Notes under the pieces: generated by a model
What the model saw: the letters and a program-made list of their open reading frames with translations, nothing else
Database searches by the model: none
Told to the model about the DNA's origin: nothing
Position numbers and translations under genes: made by a program
Source: CAIZGX01 sp044371675
GTDB lineage: Bacteria > Bacteroidota > Bacteroidia > Flavobacteriales_D > Sanyastnellaceae
Assembly (NCBI GenBank): GCA_044371675.1
Contig: JBILTF010000004.1
Span: 1 to 53,857, forward strand
DNA length: 53,857 nucleotides
Direction of reading: 5' to 3'
In this document: positions 33,950 to 43,573 of the stretch, piece after piece
Position numbering within the stretch: the stretch's first letter is position 1
Layout of the letters: each line of letters begins with the position of its first letter

Positions 33950-34857
33950 AACGGGCTATCGTCTTCGTCGAGAGGTTTGATAACAGGATTAGACTTGTTG
34001 TAAAACTGACTGTGTGTTGAATGGTAATAGACCAACTCTTCTTCGTCTCTCACTCGCGCATCAGCTGTTATTGCGACACCTGATGCGAATAAGAAATCTG
34101 GACGAAAATAATCATTGTGCATCCATGAATTAATGTCTTTGCGAAGCATAAACACGCGTCGTGTCAAGTGCTCCATTAAATTCCAATTATAAACGCTCAA
34201 AAGCGAAGGGAATTTCCCGTATGAATAATCAATTAAATCACAGGCCGAAGTTGCAACAATAAGAATCCCTCTATCATTTCCAAGCACGTCGTTTTTCAGT
34301 CCAGTTAAAAACATCTTCAGCAATTCAGGTGAAAGCTTTCCTTCGTTGTAATTGTATTTTATTTTATCAATGATGATGAGTCCCTTCGAATGTTTATCTC
34401 GAAATTTCATAATGCCCTCCATCGCAGCATTCAGGTGAGGCTCTTTAAATTCTTGGAAGTAAAGTGGTTTGTTATGTAAATCTTCCAAATGCTTCAAGCA
34501 AAGCGAATCCCAATATAAAACGTCATTCGTTACTTCGTGAAAAGAAGGGATTTCTTCTTTCGCTCTTTGCAACATTATTTTGTACATGAAAAGCTCAGGC
34601 GAAATATCTGAACTCACATAAAGAACTGGCGTTCCAGCATCGGCATTAGCCAAGGCAATCTGCAACGCCATGCTTGTGCTTCCCGAATGTTTGTTCGCGA
34701 CGAGCAATGAAATCTCTTGTGATCGAATGCCTCCATTCTTGTCCCACAAGTCTATTCCCGTTAAAAAGGAAACGACTTGATTGGTTTCATTCTGTTCAAT
34801 TCTACGCAGCGAATGCGCCATTAATTTCGACCAATTAAACATGCTTTTCTTTTTCAC
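33946..34857 (-). CDS. DnaB-helicase-like RecA-fold protein with degenerate P-loop
   Basis: A 303-residue cytosolic protein resembling the C-terminal ATPase domain of the replicative helicase DnaB. The Walker A region aligns as ANKHSGSTSMALQIA, where DnaB has GKT: the catalytic Lys is Ser60. The sensor-like VLYVSSDISPELF and Walker B LIIIDKIKY keep the overall pattern. The N-terminal DnaB domain is missing. The protein ends DEDDSPF, an acidic tail with final Pro-Phe much like the SSB C-terminal tip that recruits repair proteins. It is probably a non-hydrolysing regulator or scaffold. It stands alone on the minus strand, overlapping the LysM gene by 4 nt. Confidence 0.72.
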   Translation of the reverse strand: MKKKSMFNWSKLMAHSLRRIEQNETNQVVSFLTGIDLWDKNGGIRSQEISLLVANKHSGSTSMALQIALANADAGTPVLYVSSDISPELFMYKIMLQRAKEEIPSFHEVTNDVLYWDSLCLKHLEDLHNKPLYFQEFKEPHLNAAMEGIMKFRDKHSKGLIIIDKIKYNYNEGKLSPELLKMFLTGLKNDVLGNDRGILIVATSACDLIDYSYGKFPSLLSVYNWNLMEHLTRRVFMLRKDINSWMHNDYFRPDFLFASGVAITADARVRDEEELVYYHSTHSQFYNKSNPVIKPLDEDDSPF

Positions 34858-34901
34858 AAATTGAAGGTCAAATTGCCTTCATTTTCGAAATGTTGAAAAC
34901 T

Positions 34902-34923
34902 AAAAAAGGGAGCCATCGCTCCC
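34902..34923 (-). terminator. Intrinsic terminator after the TPR gene
   Basis: GGGAGC-catc-GCTCCC (34908-34923), followed on the minus strand by six T (34902-34907). It lies 23 nt past the stop at 34947. Confidence 0.9.
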
Positions 34924-34946
34924 TTATTCAATCTAAAAAAAATATC

Positions 34947-36056
34947 TTATTTCAACTCAGTTGCTTTCTCTGCTTGACCTGATTTTCTGTAACATTCTTG
35001 AAGTACTTTCTTCAAAGATGCTTGTGTCGGATCTTGGTCGTAACAAACTTTAAAATGTTCGGCAGCAACTGAAAATACAACCTTTGTTTCAGCTTTACAC
35101 GCATCGAAACGTGCAGCTTCCCTTGGGGGGATTGCATCGCAAACTTTGAATTTCTCTACACCTTGGTTGTAAGACATAACCGCCAAGTTATAATGTGCAT
35201 CGAAGTAGGTTGGGTTCAATTCCAACGCTTTGTTGTAAACCTTCTCTGCTTCAACTGGATTGTTGTTCTTTTCATAAGTCACACCCAATACGAATAAAAC
35301 GCTTTCGTTCTTCGGATCGGCATCAGCTAAGGCAATTAACACGTCGTGTGCTTTTTGATAATCTTTGTCTTCAATATAAATATTCACCTCTGCGGTTAAG
35401 ATTGAAGAGTTCTTAGGATATTTAGCACGTGCCTCACCTAAAATTTTAACAGCCTCTTCTTTTCTTCCTGCTTTAACAAGCATGTTCGCAATGCGCGAGT
35501 AACAATCAGCCGCTTGGTAGTTCATATTTGCACATGCCTTGAAATTGGCTAAAGCCTTTTCTATGTTTCCGCATGATTCATGGCAAATTCCTGAGTAATA
35601 AACATAGATCGTGTCTGACACTCCAAACATTTTACTCGTCTCAATTAGATTATCGTAATGAACCGCAGCACCACAGGTATTACTCGATTTGTATGCCGCA
35701 ATTGCCTTTCCTTCTTCAATTCTGCGAGCGTTGTCCACAACTGCACCAATTTCCATAACATAGTCCTTGCTAAGCTCTAACGCTTTCGTGTAAGATGTAA
35801 CAGCTTCATTGAAAGAACTCGCGTACTTCATACTTAAAACACTGTCCATAGCAATGTTCATGTAGATATCTCCACGATATCTCCAGTATTTTTCCTTACT
35901 GATTGCTTTTGGATTTGAAGACGCTTGATTGATGTAGTTCAAGGCCTCTTCGAAATTCTTGTCTTCGTTAGCTCTGAAGGCATTGGTAAGCTCAGCTTGT
36001 GCGAAGGTTGCAAACGATGTAAGAACAGTCGCGAATAGAATGAGTGTTTTTTTCAT
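34947..36056 (-). CDS. Exported tetratricopeptide-repeat protein
   Basis: A 369-residue protein with a signal peptide (MKKTLILFATVLTSFATFAQ) and at least seven TPR units spread over residues ~25-335 (FEEALNYINQASSNP, YQAADCYSRIANMLVKAGRKEEAVKIL, NESVLFVLGVTYEKNNNPVEAEKVYNKALELNP, YFDAHYNLAVMSYNQGVEKF). TPR arrays mediate protein-protein contacts in the periplasm. The partner is unknown. It follows gyrA on the same strand after a 59-nt gap and is closed by the terminator at 34902-34923. Confidence 0.9.
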   Translation of the reverse strand: MKKTLILFATVLTSFATFAQAELTNAFRANEDKNFEEALNYINQASSNPKAISKEKYWRYRGDIYMNIAMDSVLSMKYASSFNEAVTSYTKALELSKDYVMEIGAVVDNARRIEEGKAIAAYKSSNTCGAAVHYDNLIETSKMFGVSDTIYVYYSGICHESCGNIEKALANFKACANMNYQAADCYSRIANMLVKAGRKEEAVKILGEARAKYPKNSSILTAEVNIYIEDKDYQKAHDVLIALADADPKNESVLFVLGVTYEKNNNPVEAEKVYNKALELNPTYFDAHYNLAVMSYNQGVEKFKVCDAIPPREAARFDACKAETKVVFSVAAEHFKVCYDQDPTQASLKKVLQECYRKSGQAEKATELK

Positions 36057-36115
36057 GATATTATTTTTTCATTTTTCCCATTGACAACGTTAGTGCCAAA
36101 AGTATTTATTGCAAT

Positions 36116-38635
36116 TTATTCTTCACCTCCGTCCGTTGAAGCTGCAGTTTCACCTTCGGCCGCATTTTCCTCACCTTCGGCAGCTTCTCCTTCATTTTCG
36201 TCACGAATAACAGCGCACACTGCCGCAATCGCATCGTTTCCTCGAAGGTTAATCAACTTCACTCCTTGGGTGTTTCTTCCCATCACACGCAATGCATCTA
36301 CACTCAAACGAATGGCGATTCCAGATTTATTAATAATCATGAAATCATATTCATTGTCAACAGAAAGTATCGCACACAACGGACCGGTCTTGTCTGTGAT
36401 ATTAATGGTCTTCACTCCTTTTCCACCGCGATTCGTTACACGGTAGTCTTCTAATGAAGAGCGCTTGCCAAATCCTTTATCTGAAACAACCAATATATCG
36501 CTGTTCGGATCGTCGACGCATACCATTCCAATGACTTCGTCGGTTGCACTTCCAAGAGAAACGGCCTTCACTCCTTGCGCTGTTCTTCCAACTGCACGAA
36601 CTTTTACCTCTGGGAAACGAATGGCTTTACCTTCTTTCGTTCCCATAATGATTTCGCTAGCACCCGTTGTTAAACGTGCTTGCAACAACTCGTCTCCGTC
36701 TACAATGGTAATGGCATTGATACCCGAAGAACGTGGTCTGCTGTATGCTTCTAAAGATGTCTTCTTAATTAATCCTTGTCTTGTGCAAAGAATAACGAAG
36801 TTCGATTTCAAGTTCTCTGCATTATTCAAATCCTTCACTGGGATGTAAGCCAAGACTTTGTCGTCCGGCTCAATTTGAATCATGTTTTGAATCGCACGTC
36901 CTTTCGCTGTTTTTCCTCCTTCCGGAATTTCAAACACACGCATCCAAAAACATCTTCCTTTCAAAGTGAAGATGAGCAAGTAGTCGTGGTTTGTTGCGGT
37001 GAAGATGTGCTCTACAAAATCTTCCTGACGCGCAGATGTTCCCTTCGCTCCTACACCACCGCGACTCTGCGTACGGTATTCGTTAAGGTTTGTACGCTTG
37101 ATGTAACCTGCGTGCGTGATGGTGACAACCATTGCTTCGTCAGGAATCATGTCTTCAATACTCAAATCAGCGGATGAGAATTCAATGATTGATCTGCGCT
37201 CGTCTCCGAACTTCTCTTTCAAATGCGTTAACTCATCTTTGATGATTTGCATACGCAACTCTTCACTGTCCAATATTGAACGAAGACGTGTGATCAACGC
37301 CATTAATTCAGCGTGCTCTGCACGAATCTTATCACGCTCTAATCCGGTAAGTCTTTGAAGACGCATTTCCAAAATAGCCTTCGCTTGAATTTCAGATAAT
37401 CCAAATTGTTGAATCAATCCGTCTTTCGCTTCGTCAGGCGTTTGAGACTTTCTGATCAATGCAATAACCGCATCAATGTTATCTAACGCAATTAAATATC
37501 CTTCTAGAATGTGCGCACGTTCTTCTGCTTTGCGCAATTCAAATTTTGTTCTACGCGTAACTACTTCATGGCGGTGTTCAACGTAGTGACGAATGATGTC
37601 CTTCAAGTTTAACACTTCAGGACGACCGTTCACCAATGCAATGTTGTTGACTGAGAAAGAGGTCTGAAGACCCGTGAACTTATAAAGATTGTTCAAAACA
37701 ACGTTTGAAATCGCATCGCGCTTCAATTCATAAACAACGCGTACTCCGTTTCTATCTGACTCATCGCGGATTTCAGCGATGCCATCAATCTTTCCTTCAA
37801 CTACCAATTCCCACGTGCGCTTCACCATGTCTGCTTTGTTGATCTGGTATGGAACCTGTTCAACAATGATACACTCGTGATTTGCAACTTCTTCAATACG
37901 CGCCTTCGCACGAATAACTACACGACCTCTTCCTGTTTCGTAGGCCGACTTCACTCCTTCCAATCCGTGAATAACTCCTCCTGTTGGGAAATCCGGAGCT
38001 TTGATGTGCTGCATCAATTCTTCAATGGTGATATCACGATTGTCGATATACGCAGCAATACCATCGCACACTTCAGTCAAGTTGTGTGGGGCCATATTCG
38101 TAGCCATACCCACTGCGATTCCACTTACACCATTCAACAATAAGTTCGGAACTTTCGCTGGCATTACCTTTGGCTCTTGCAACGAATCATCGAAGTTTGC
38201 CTGCCAATCTACTGTATCCTTATCTAAGTCTTCTAAAAGCTCTTCTGCTAATTTGCGCAAGCGCGCTTCAGTATAACGCATCGCAGCGGCGTTGTCACCA
38301 TCCATCGATCCGAAGTTACCTTGTCCGTCTACCAATGGGTAACGTAAAGACCAAGGCTGTGCCATACGCACCATGGTTTCGTATACCGCCGAGTCACCGT
38401 GTGGGTGATACTTACCCAATACCTCTCCTACAATACGCGCAGACTTTTTATAAGGTCTGTTCGACAACATTCCCAAATCAAGCATTCCATACAACACACG
38501 TCTGTGAACGGGTTTCAATCCGTCACGAACGTCTGGTAACGCTCTGCTCACAATCACCGACATCGAGTAATCGATGTAGGCTGATTTCATTTCATCTTCA
38601 ATGTTTATCTTAAGAATTCTTTCTCCTGCTTCCAT
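36116..38635 (-). CDS. gyrA: DNA gyrase subunit A
   Basis: An 839-residue subunit of the ATP-dependent type II topoisomerase that introduces negative supercoils. The breakage-reunion domain has the quinolone-determining region HPHGDSAVYETMVRMAQ (Ser82, Glu86: a normal, sensitive-type combination) and the active-site Tyr121 in AAMRYTEARL. The C-terminal half carries six beta-pinwheel repeats (for example SRGGVGAKGTSA, GRTAQGVKAVSL, NRGGKGVKTINI, GRNTQGVKLINL), of which the first is the GyrA-box-like QSRGGVGAKG. A Glu/Gly-rich acidic tail of ~25 residues ends the protein; such tails modulate wrapping in other gyrases. Upstream has a TATTTTCG promoter box. Confidence 0.98.
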   Translation of the reverse strand: MEAGERILKINIEDEMKSAYIDYSMSVIVSRALPDVRDGLKPVHRRVLYGMLDLGMLSNRPYKKSARIVGEVLGKYHPHGDSAVYETMVRMAQPWSLRYPLVDGQGNFGSMDGDNAAAMRYTEARLRKLAEELLEDLDKDTVDWQANFDDSLQEPKVMPAKVPNLLLNGVSGIAVGMATNMAPHNLTEVCDGIAAYIDNRDITIEELMQHIKAPDFPTGGVIHGLEGVKSAYETGRGRVVIRAKARIEEVANHECIIVEQVPYQINKADMVKRTWELVVEGKIDGIAEIRDESDRNGVRVVYELKRDAISNVVLNNLYKFTGLQTSFSVNNIALVNGRPEVLNLKDIIRHYVEHRHEVVTRRTKFELRKAEERAHILEGYLIALDNIDAVIALIRKSQTPDEAKDGLIQQFGLSEIQAKAILEMRLQRLTGLERDKIRAEHAELMALITRLRSILDSEELRMQIIKDELTHLKEKFGDERRSIIEFSSADLSIEDMIPDEAMVVTITHAGYIKRTNLNEYRTQSRGGVGAKGTSARQEDFVEHIFTATNHDYLLIFTLKGRCFWMRVFEIPEGGKTAKGRAIQNMIQIEPDDKVLAYIPVKDLNNAENLKSNFVILCTRQGLIKKTSLEAYSRPRSSGINAITIVDGDELLQARLTTGASEIIMGTKEGKAIRFPEVKVRAVGRTAQGVKAVSLGSATDEVIGMVCVDDPNSDILVVSDKGFGKRSSLEDYRVTNRGGKGVKTINITDKTGPLCAILSVDNEYDFMIINKSGIAIRLSVDALRVMGRNTQGVKLINLRGNDAIAAVCAVIRDENEGEAAEGEENAAEGETAASTDGGEE

Positions 38636-38677
38636 AGTGCTTATTCCCGCTTATAAAATTGTACTGTCACGGGTACG

Positions 38678-38685
38678 CGAAAATA
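38678..38685 (-). promoter_or_regulatory. -7-like promoter box of gyrA
   Basis: TATTTTCG on the minus strand, one base off TAnnTTTG, 42 nt before the ATG at 38635. Confidence 0.4.
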
Positions 38686-38710
38686 CTTCTGAATCGATAG
38701 AAAATTAACC

Positions 38711-38731
38711 ATAACTGTCGCTTATAGTTAT
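38711..38731. promoter_or_regulatory. Inverted repeat between gyrA and clpC
   Basis: ATAACT-gtcgcttat-AGTTAT in the 198-nt divergent spacer; it lies upstream of both genes and could be an operator. No known regulator motif is recognised. Confidence 0.35.
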
Positions 38732-38833
38732 TCACAAATGTCAAAATGGCTGTGGAAAATTCAATGGTATAATGTTTATTGTATCCGAAGTAAGGAATAC
38801 ATTTGAGGTTGACTAACTAAGGTAAGGAAAGAT

Positions 38834-41389
38834 ATGGACGCTAAGTTTTCAGAACAGGTACAAGAAGTGCTGCGATACAGCAGAGAAGAGGCATTGCGGT
38901 TGGGACACAACTACATTGGAATAGAACATTTTTTATTAGGGATTCTTCGTGAGGAAGATTGCACCGCCACTAAGGTTTTAAAAAGCTTGGGCGTTGACCT
39001 TTCTTTTTTGCGCAAAAGCGTTGAAGCATCCGTGCGAAACGCAGGATCTTACGGTTCTTCAACCGTAACCAGTTCCGGCATATCCTTGGTGAAACAAGCA
39101 GAACGTGTATTGAAGCTATCCTACATCGAAGCTAAATCGCACAAAAAGACGATGGTGAATACAGAACACCTACTTCTTACCATTTTAAAAGACTCCGACA
39201 ATGTCGTTACTCGCGCACTTGAACCAATGGGTGTGGATTACAACGCCGTGAATCGCGAATTAGGCGACGGTGAGGATGAAGAAGTTCGTAAATCAGATCT
39301 TCCACGTGCAGAATTTCCAAATTCGGACGACGATGAAGAAGAAGACCGCCCATTCACAGGTGGTTCAGGCGGCACCGTTAAAAAGCCAGGAGATTCAAAA
39401 AGCAAAACTCCGGTTTTAGACAACTTCGGTCGCGACTTAACCAAGTATGCGATGGAAGGAAAATTGGATCCAATTGTTGGGCGTGAAAAAGAGATTGAGC
39501 GTGTTTCTCAAATTCTTTCAAGAAGAAAGAAAAATAATCCAATTTTAATTGGTGAGCCCGGAGTTGGTAAATCAGCAATAGCTGAAGGACTTGCTCTTCG
39601 CATTATTCAGAAAAAAGTATCACGCGTGCTTTTCGACAAGCGCGTGGTGACTTTAGATATTGCTTCTTTGGTTGCGGGAACTAAATATCGCGGACAGTTC
39701 GAAGAACGCATGAAAGCAGTTATGAATGAATTGGAAAAATCTCCAGATGTTATTCTATTCATTGATGAGATTCATACCATTGTTGGAGCGGGTGGTGCAA
39801 GCGGAAGTTTAGACGCAAGCAACATGTTCAAGCCGGCCTTAGCGCGCGGGGAAATTCAATGCATAGGTGCCACTACATTAGACGAATACCGTCAGTACAT
39901 TGAAAAAGATGGCGCTTTGGAGCGTCGTTTCCAAAAAGTAGTTGTTGACCCTACTACTATTGAAGAAACAATTCAGATTTTGAATAACATTAAGGACAAA
40001 TACGAGTCGCATCACAGCGTAACCTACACAGATGAAGCATTGCAAGCTTGTGTGAAGTTAACCGCTCGTTACATTACTGACCGTCACCTTCCAGACAAGG
40101 CAATTGACGCTTTGGATGAAGTAGGTTCTCGTGTGCACTTGCAGAACATTTCGGTTCCGCAAGAAATCGTTGAGATTGAAAAAGAAATAGAAGGAATTCA
40201 AGAGGAAAAACTTCGTGTGGTTCGCAGCGCGAAGTACGAAGAGGCTGCTCAATTGCGCGACAGACAAAAAGCGCTAGAGACTAGACTCGATGAGGCGAAG
40301 AAAAAATGGGAAGATGAATCTCGCACCCAAAGAACAGAGGTAAGCGCTGCAAATGTGGAAGAAGTTGTGGCCATGATGACAGGTATTCCTGTTCAGAAAG
40401 TCGCAGAGACCGAAAGTGGTCGTCTTGCAAAAATGGATAAGGAACTTGAAGGAAGGGTAATTGGACAAGAGGACGCTATTTTGAAAGTGGTGAAAGCCAT
40501 TAAGCGTAATCGTGCAGGATTGAAAGATCCGAATCGTCCGATTGGCTCATTCATCTTCCTGGGTCCAACAGGAGTAGGAAAAACACAACTTGCAAAGGAA
40601 TTAGCACGCTATATGTTTGATTCAGACGATGCACTTATTCGTATTGACATGAGCGAGTACATGGAGAAATTCGCTGTGTCTCGTTTAATAGGAGCGCCTC
40701 CGGGATATGTTGGATACGAAGAAGGTGGACAATTGACCGAAAAGGTTCGTCGCAAACCATACAGCATTATCTTATTAGACGAAATTGAAAAAGCGCATCC
40801 TGATGTTTTCAATCTATTGCTTCAAGCCTTAGACGATGGACAAATGACCGACAGTATGGGGCGTAAAATCGACTTCAAGAATACGGTTATCATTATGACA
40901 TCAAACATTGGAGCACGTCAGCTACAAGACTTCGGTGTCGGCGTTGGATTCGGAACAACTTCAAGAACAACTCAGGAAGACGACAGCAAGAAAGGTGTGA
41001 TTGAAGCCGCTTTAAAGAAAGCGTTCTCTCCTGAATTCTTGAATCGTGTTGACGATATTATTGTCTTCAACGCATTGAAGAAAGAAGACATTCACGAGAT
41101 CATTGACATCGAATTGAAGAAACTCTTCTCTCGTATCACAGAGCTTGGATATACCATTGCGCTTACCGAGGCGGCCAAAGACTACATTGCCGACAAAGGA
41201 TTCGATGAGAAGTATGGTGCGCGTCCATTACGCAGAGCCATTCAAAAATACTTGGAAGACCCATTGGCTGAAGAAATCATAAACAGTCAAATTAAACCTG
41301 GTGATACCCTTCACGTAGATTTCGACACTGAGTTGAATGAAGTGAAGATGCATGTAGAGAAAGGAACTCAACCAGCAGCGGCAGAATAA
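38834..41389 (+). CDS. clpC: ClpC-type AAA+ unfoldase
   Basis: An 851-residue HSP100 unfoldase that feeds substrates to the ClpP protease. Two N-terminal Clp repeats (~4-145), an acidic linker (EFPNSDDDEEEDRPF), AAA-1 with Walker A GEPGVGKS, a UVR-containing middle domain (VVRSAKYEEAAQLRDRQKALE), AAA-2 with Walker A GPTGVGKT and the pore loop GAPPGYVGYEEGGQL, and a D2-small domain near the end. The UVR middle domain identifies ClpC rather than ClpB. Adaptors such as MecA or McsB are not visible here. The start is preceded by a purine-rich AAGGAAAG, unusual for this genome. It ends directly against the convergent gene at 41390. Confidence 0.96.
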   Translation: MDAKFSEQVQEVLRYSREEALRLGHNYIGIEHFLLGILREEDCTATKVLKSLGVDLSFLRKSVEASVRNAGSYGSSTVTSSGISLVKQAERVLKLSYIEAKSHKKTMVNTEHLLLTILKDSDNVVTRALEPMGVDYNAVNRELGDGEDEEVRKSDLPRAEFPNSDDDEEEDRPFTGGSGGTVKKPGDSKSKTPVLDNFGRDLTKYAMEGKLDPIVGREKEIERVSQILSRRKKNNPILIGEPGVGKSAIAEGLALRIIQKKVSRVLFDKRVVTLDIASLVAGTKYRGQFEERMKAVMNELEKSPDVILFIDEIHTIVGAGGASGSLDASNMFKPALARGEIQCIGATTLDEYRQYIEKDGALERRFQKVVVDPTTIEETIQILNNIKDKYESHHSVTYTDEALQACVKLTARYITDRHLPDKAIDALDEVGSRVHLQNISVPQEIVEIEKEIEGIQEEKLRVVRSAKYEEAAQLRDRQKALETRLDEAKKKWEDESRTQRTEVSAANVEEVVAMMTGIPVQKVAETESGRLAKMDKELEGRVIGQEDAILKVVKAIKRNRAGLKDPNRPIGSFIFLGPTGVGKTQLAKELARYMFDSDDALIRIDMSEYMEKFAVSRLIGAPPGYVGYEEGGQLTEKVRRKPYSIILLDEIEKAHPDVFNLLLQALDDGQMTDSMGRKIDFKNTVIIMTSNIGARQLQDFGVGVGFGTTSRTTQEDDSKKGVIEAALKKAFSPEFLNRVDDIIVFNALKKEDIHEIIDIELKKLFSRITELGYTIALTEAAKDYIADKGFDEKYGARPLRRAIQKYLEDPLAEEIINSQIKPGDTLHVDFDTELNEVKMHVEKGTQPAAAE

Positions 41390-43546
41390 TTATTCCACTA
41401 TGGCTTCAACGGTAATGACCTTTATGGCGTTACCGTTGGAGAATAGTGTTACGAACTTCACTTCTTTCCCTGTTTTATTCGGAGCTGAGAATGTTATTTT
41501 CAACGTTGTCTTTTCGCCCGGAGCAAGTACATCTTTCATCAGAACTGGAACCGTGCAGCCGCACGAAGCTTCCACATTGTCAATTTTCAATTCCGTATTT
41601 CCTGAATTCGAAATGATAATTTCTTTGGTGGTGAAACTTCCCTTCGCCACTCTTCCCAAATAAACAATACCACTTCCAACTTCGAGCTTAGCCGTGTCCT
41701 CTTCTTTCTTATTAATTGAGACGCTCTCAATCTCTATGCGTCGTTCAAGTCGAGCGCCTTTGCTGTAAATACTTTTCTTTTCATTTTTAATATCGTCGCT
41801 CACGCCTGCTTTGGCTTGGATTTCTCCAAAAGGAAGCGGGATAATCTCGAGTGTATTCGTTTCAAAGGCCTTTTGAAAAACTTCATCTTTCATCCATTTG
41901 TTTTTCAGGGAAGCAATACGTCGCAAAGAAAGTCTTCTGTTATAATCGCTGGCTGCACGCGGACTTGCGAATCCTCGCACTGTAACTTTAACTGTATTTC
42001 CTGCTAACAATTCTTTCCGCAACAACGATTCAAAAAGAATCAAATCGATCATTCCTTGTTGAACTTGATTTTCAAAAAAGGCATCTACTTCTTCATCGGT
42101 TGTTTCCCTTGCCCCTTGCTCCTTTCCTAACTTTCGAATGTAGGTTTCCTTCATTTTCAAATATTCATCGAACGTCTCTGAATAGGTAAAAACCGTTGTA
42201 GTGTCATTGGAATCCGGATTCGGTTCGTCGTTGTGGAAGTATAATTTAACTGGAAGAACTTTATTCAGTTCGTACAAGGAAGTGTATAGCGAATCTGTTT
42301 TAGTCTTTGTGATTTCCTCTTCCTTCAGTTGCCACGTTGCGGCGTATAGATCGGTGCAACACGGCGGAAACTTTGATCCGTCATCGAGCGGACGATCGGA
42401 ACTGAAAAACGCGATTCCTTTTTCTTGATTGAAACTTAATCCCCAATCGTTGTAATTCGAATTCAATCCACGTCCTGCATTTTCCGGACGCTGAAAACTT
42501 CCTGGCTTTCCATTGGAAAAATAAATTTCCCAACCGCCAAATCCTTCGTACCAGGTTGAAGTGAAGTATAATTTATCATTGAAGTAGAAGGGTGAAATTT
42601 CATCGTCAATGGTGTTTACCCTGCTCCCTGCATTGAAGGGCTTTCCCCAAACACCTTTGGTTTCTCGAGCAATCCAAATGTCCTTTCCACCCTCACCGCC
42701 TTCCCTATCGGAAACAAAGAACAAATGTAAGACTCCGTTTATACGAACCAAATGTGGCATGGTGGAATTTCCTTCATTCAATTTTTCCAACTTGTTTGCA
42801 ACCACCCAACTTTTGTCTTGACGCACCAATAAAAGTACTGAGCCAATTCCTTCCTTCGTTTCAACGCCAACTGCAGTATCTCCTAGAAAGGTCATGTAGC
42901 CGAAAGACATAGGAGTTCTAACAGATACCTTTCCTTCTCCCAATGGGCGAGTCACCTGATTCCACGTTTTCTTTTCTTCCTCATAAAAATAATAGTTCAA
43001 CAACGAATCATTCATGCGCGGAAACACATCTGCATTTTCGTGTTGAAGGGCATTGGGCAATCGATAAACATACAGCGAATCATCTGTTTGAATGTTCTTC
43101 AGCGCCCAAGCGCAGTTCTTAATTTCCTGCTCGGCCTTCTTTTTTAAAAGGACGTTTTTGGTTCGGCTCTTCTTGACGTATTTCCGGAAGAATATTTCGG
43201 CGTCTTCATAAAATCCCAATTCCTTCAATGCCCGCGCTAAGTAATAGTTCGCATCGGGTTGAAGTTTTCCCACATCTTTCTCAGATATACTCTCGAAGAT
43301 GCGTTTGCTTTCTTCGTACTCCTTAATTTCATTGGCGCACAGCGCAAGAAGCACTTGTGATTCGAAATTGGCAGAATCAAGCAGATAAGCTTGCTTGGCC
43401 CAGTCATAGGCCAAGGGCCAATTGCGATTGTCGATTTCTTGCTTGGCCAATTCCTTCAATTTTACAGGCGATTGAGCCTTTACATATGCCGAGCAGACGA
43501 AAGCTAGAACGAAAAGAAAATGTATTTTGAAATAACGTGCAGTCAC
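41390..43546 (-). CDS. PorE-like TPR/PD40/OmpA-like protein fused to DUF1573
   Basis: A protein of about 718 residues. Order: signal peptide, TPR region (~25-150), WD40/PD40-type propeller (~175-400: LFFVSDREGGEGGKDIWIAR, LYFTSTWYEGFGGWEIYFSNG, IAFFSSDRPLDDG), an OmpA-like domain (~460-600: VTVRGFASPRAASDYNRRLSLRR), and a C-terminal DUF1573 Ig-like domain (~625-718: ASCGCTVPVLMKDVLAPGE). TPR-PD40-OmpA is the T9SS PorE architecture; the added DUF1573 is unusual. I place the start at GTG 43546, because it begins a proper signal peptide and follows a TAGTTTTG box; the upstream TTG at 43624 lies inside the divergent gene. Confidence 0.85.
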   Translation of the reverse strand: MTARYFKIHFLFVLAFVCSAYVKAQSPVKLKELAKQEIDNRNWPLAYDWAKQAYLLDSANFESQVLLALCANEIKEYEESKRIFESISEKDVGKLQPDANYYLARALKELGFYEDAEIFFRKYVKKSRTKNVLLKKKAEQEIKNCAWALKNIQTDDSLYVYRLPNALQHENADVFPRMNDSLLNYYFYEEEKKTWNQVTRPLGEGKVSVRTPMSFGYMTFLGDTAVGVETKEGIGSVLLLVRQDKSWVVANKLEKLNEGNSTMPHLVRINGVLHLFFVSDREGGEGGKDIWIARETKGVWGKPFNAGSRVNTIDDEISPFYFNDKLYFTSTWYEGFGGWEIYFSNGKPGSFQRPENAGRGLNSNYNDWGLSFNQEKGIAFFSSDRPLDDGSKFPPCCTDLYAATWQLKEEEITKTKTDSLYTSLYELNKVLPVKLYFHNDEPNPDSNDTTTVFTYSETFDEYLKMKETYIRKLGKEQGARETTDEEVDAFFENQVQQGMIDLILFESLLRKELLAGNTVKVTVRGFASPRAASDYNRRLSLRRIASLKNKWMKDEVFQKAFETNTLEIIPLPFGEIQAKAGVSDDIKNEKKSIYSKGARLERRIEIESVSINKKEEDTAKLEVGSGIVYLGRVAKGSFTTKEIIISNSGNTELKIDNVEASCGCTVPVLMKDVLAPGEKTTLKITFSAPNKTGKEVKFVTLFSNGNAIKVITVEAIVE

Positions 43547-43551
43547 TTCAC

Positions 43552-43559
43552 CAAAACTA
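43552..43559 (-). promoter_or_regulatory. -7 promoter box for the PorE-like gene
   Basis: TAGTTTTG on the minus strand matches TAnnTTTG and ends 5 nt before the GTG at 43546. The divergent gene starts only 27 nt away at 43574, so the two promoters must overlap. Confidence 0.5.
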
Positions 43560-43573
43560 ACGAAATTTGCAAC

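Noticed and set aside
34863..34880. Inverted repeat GAAGG ... CCTTC before the DnaB-like gene
   Set aside because: A 5-bp stem with an 8-nt loop and no promoter context; too weak to call an operator or leader structure.
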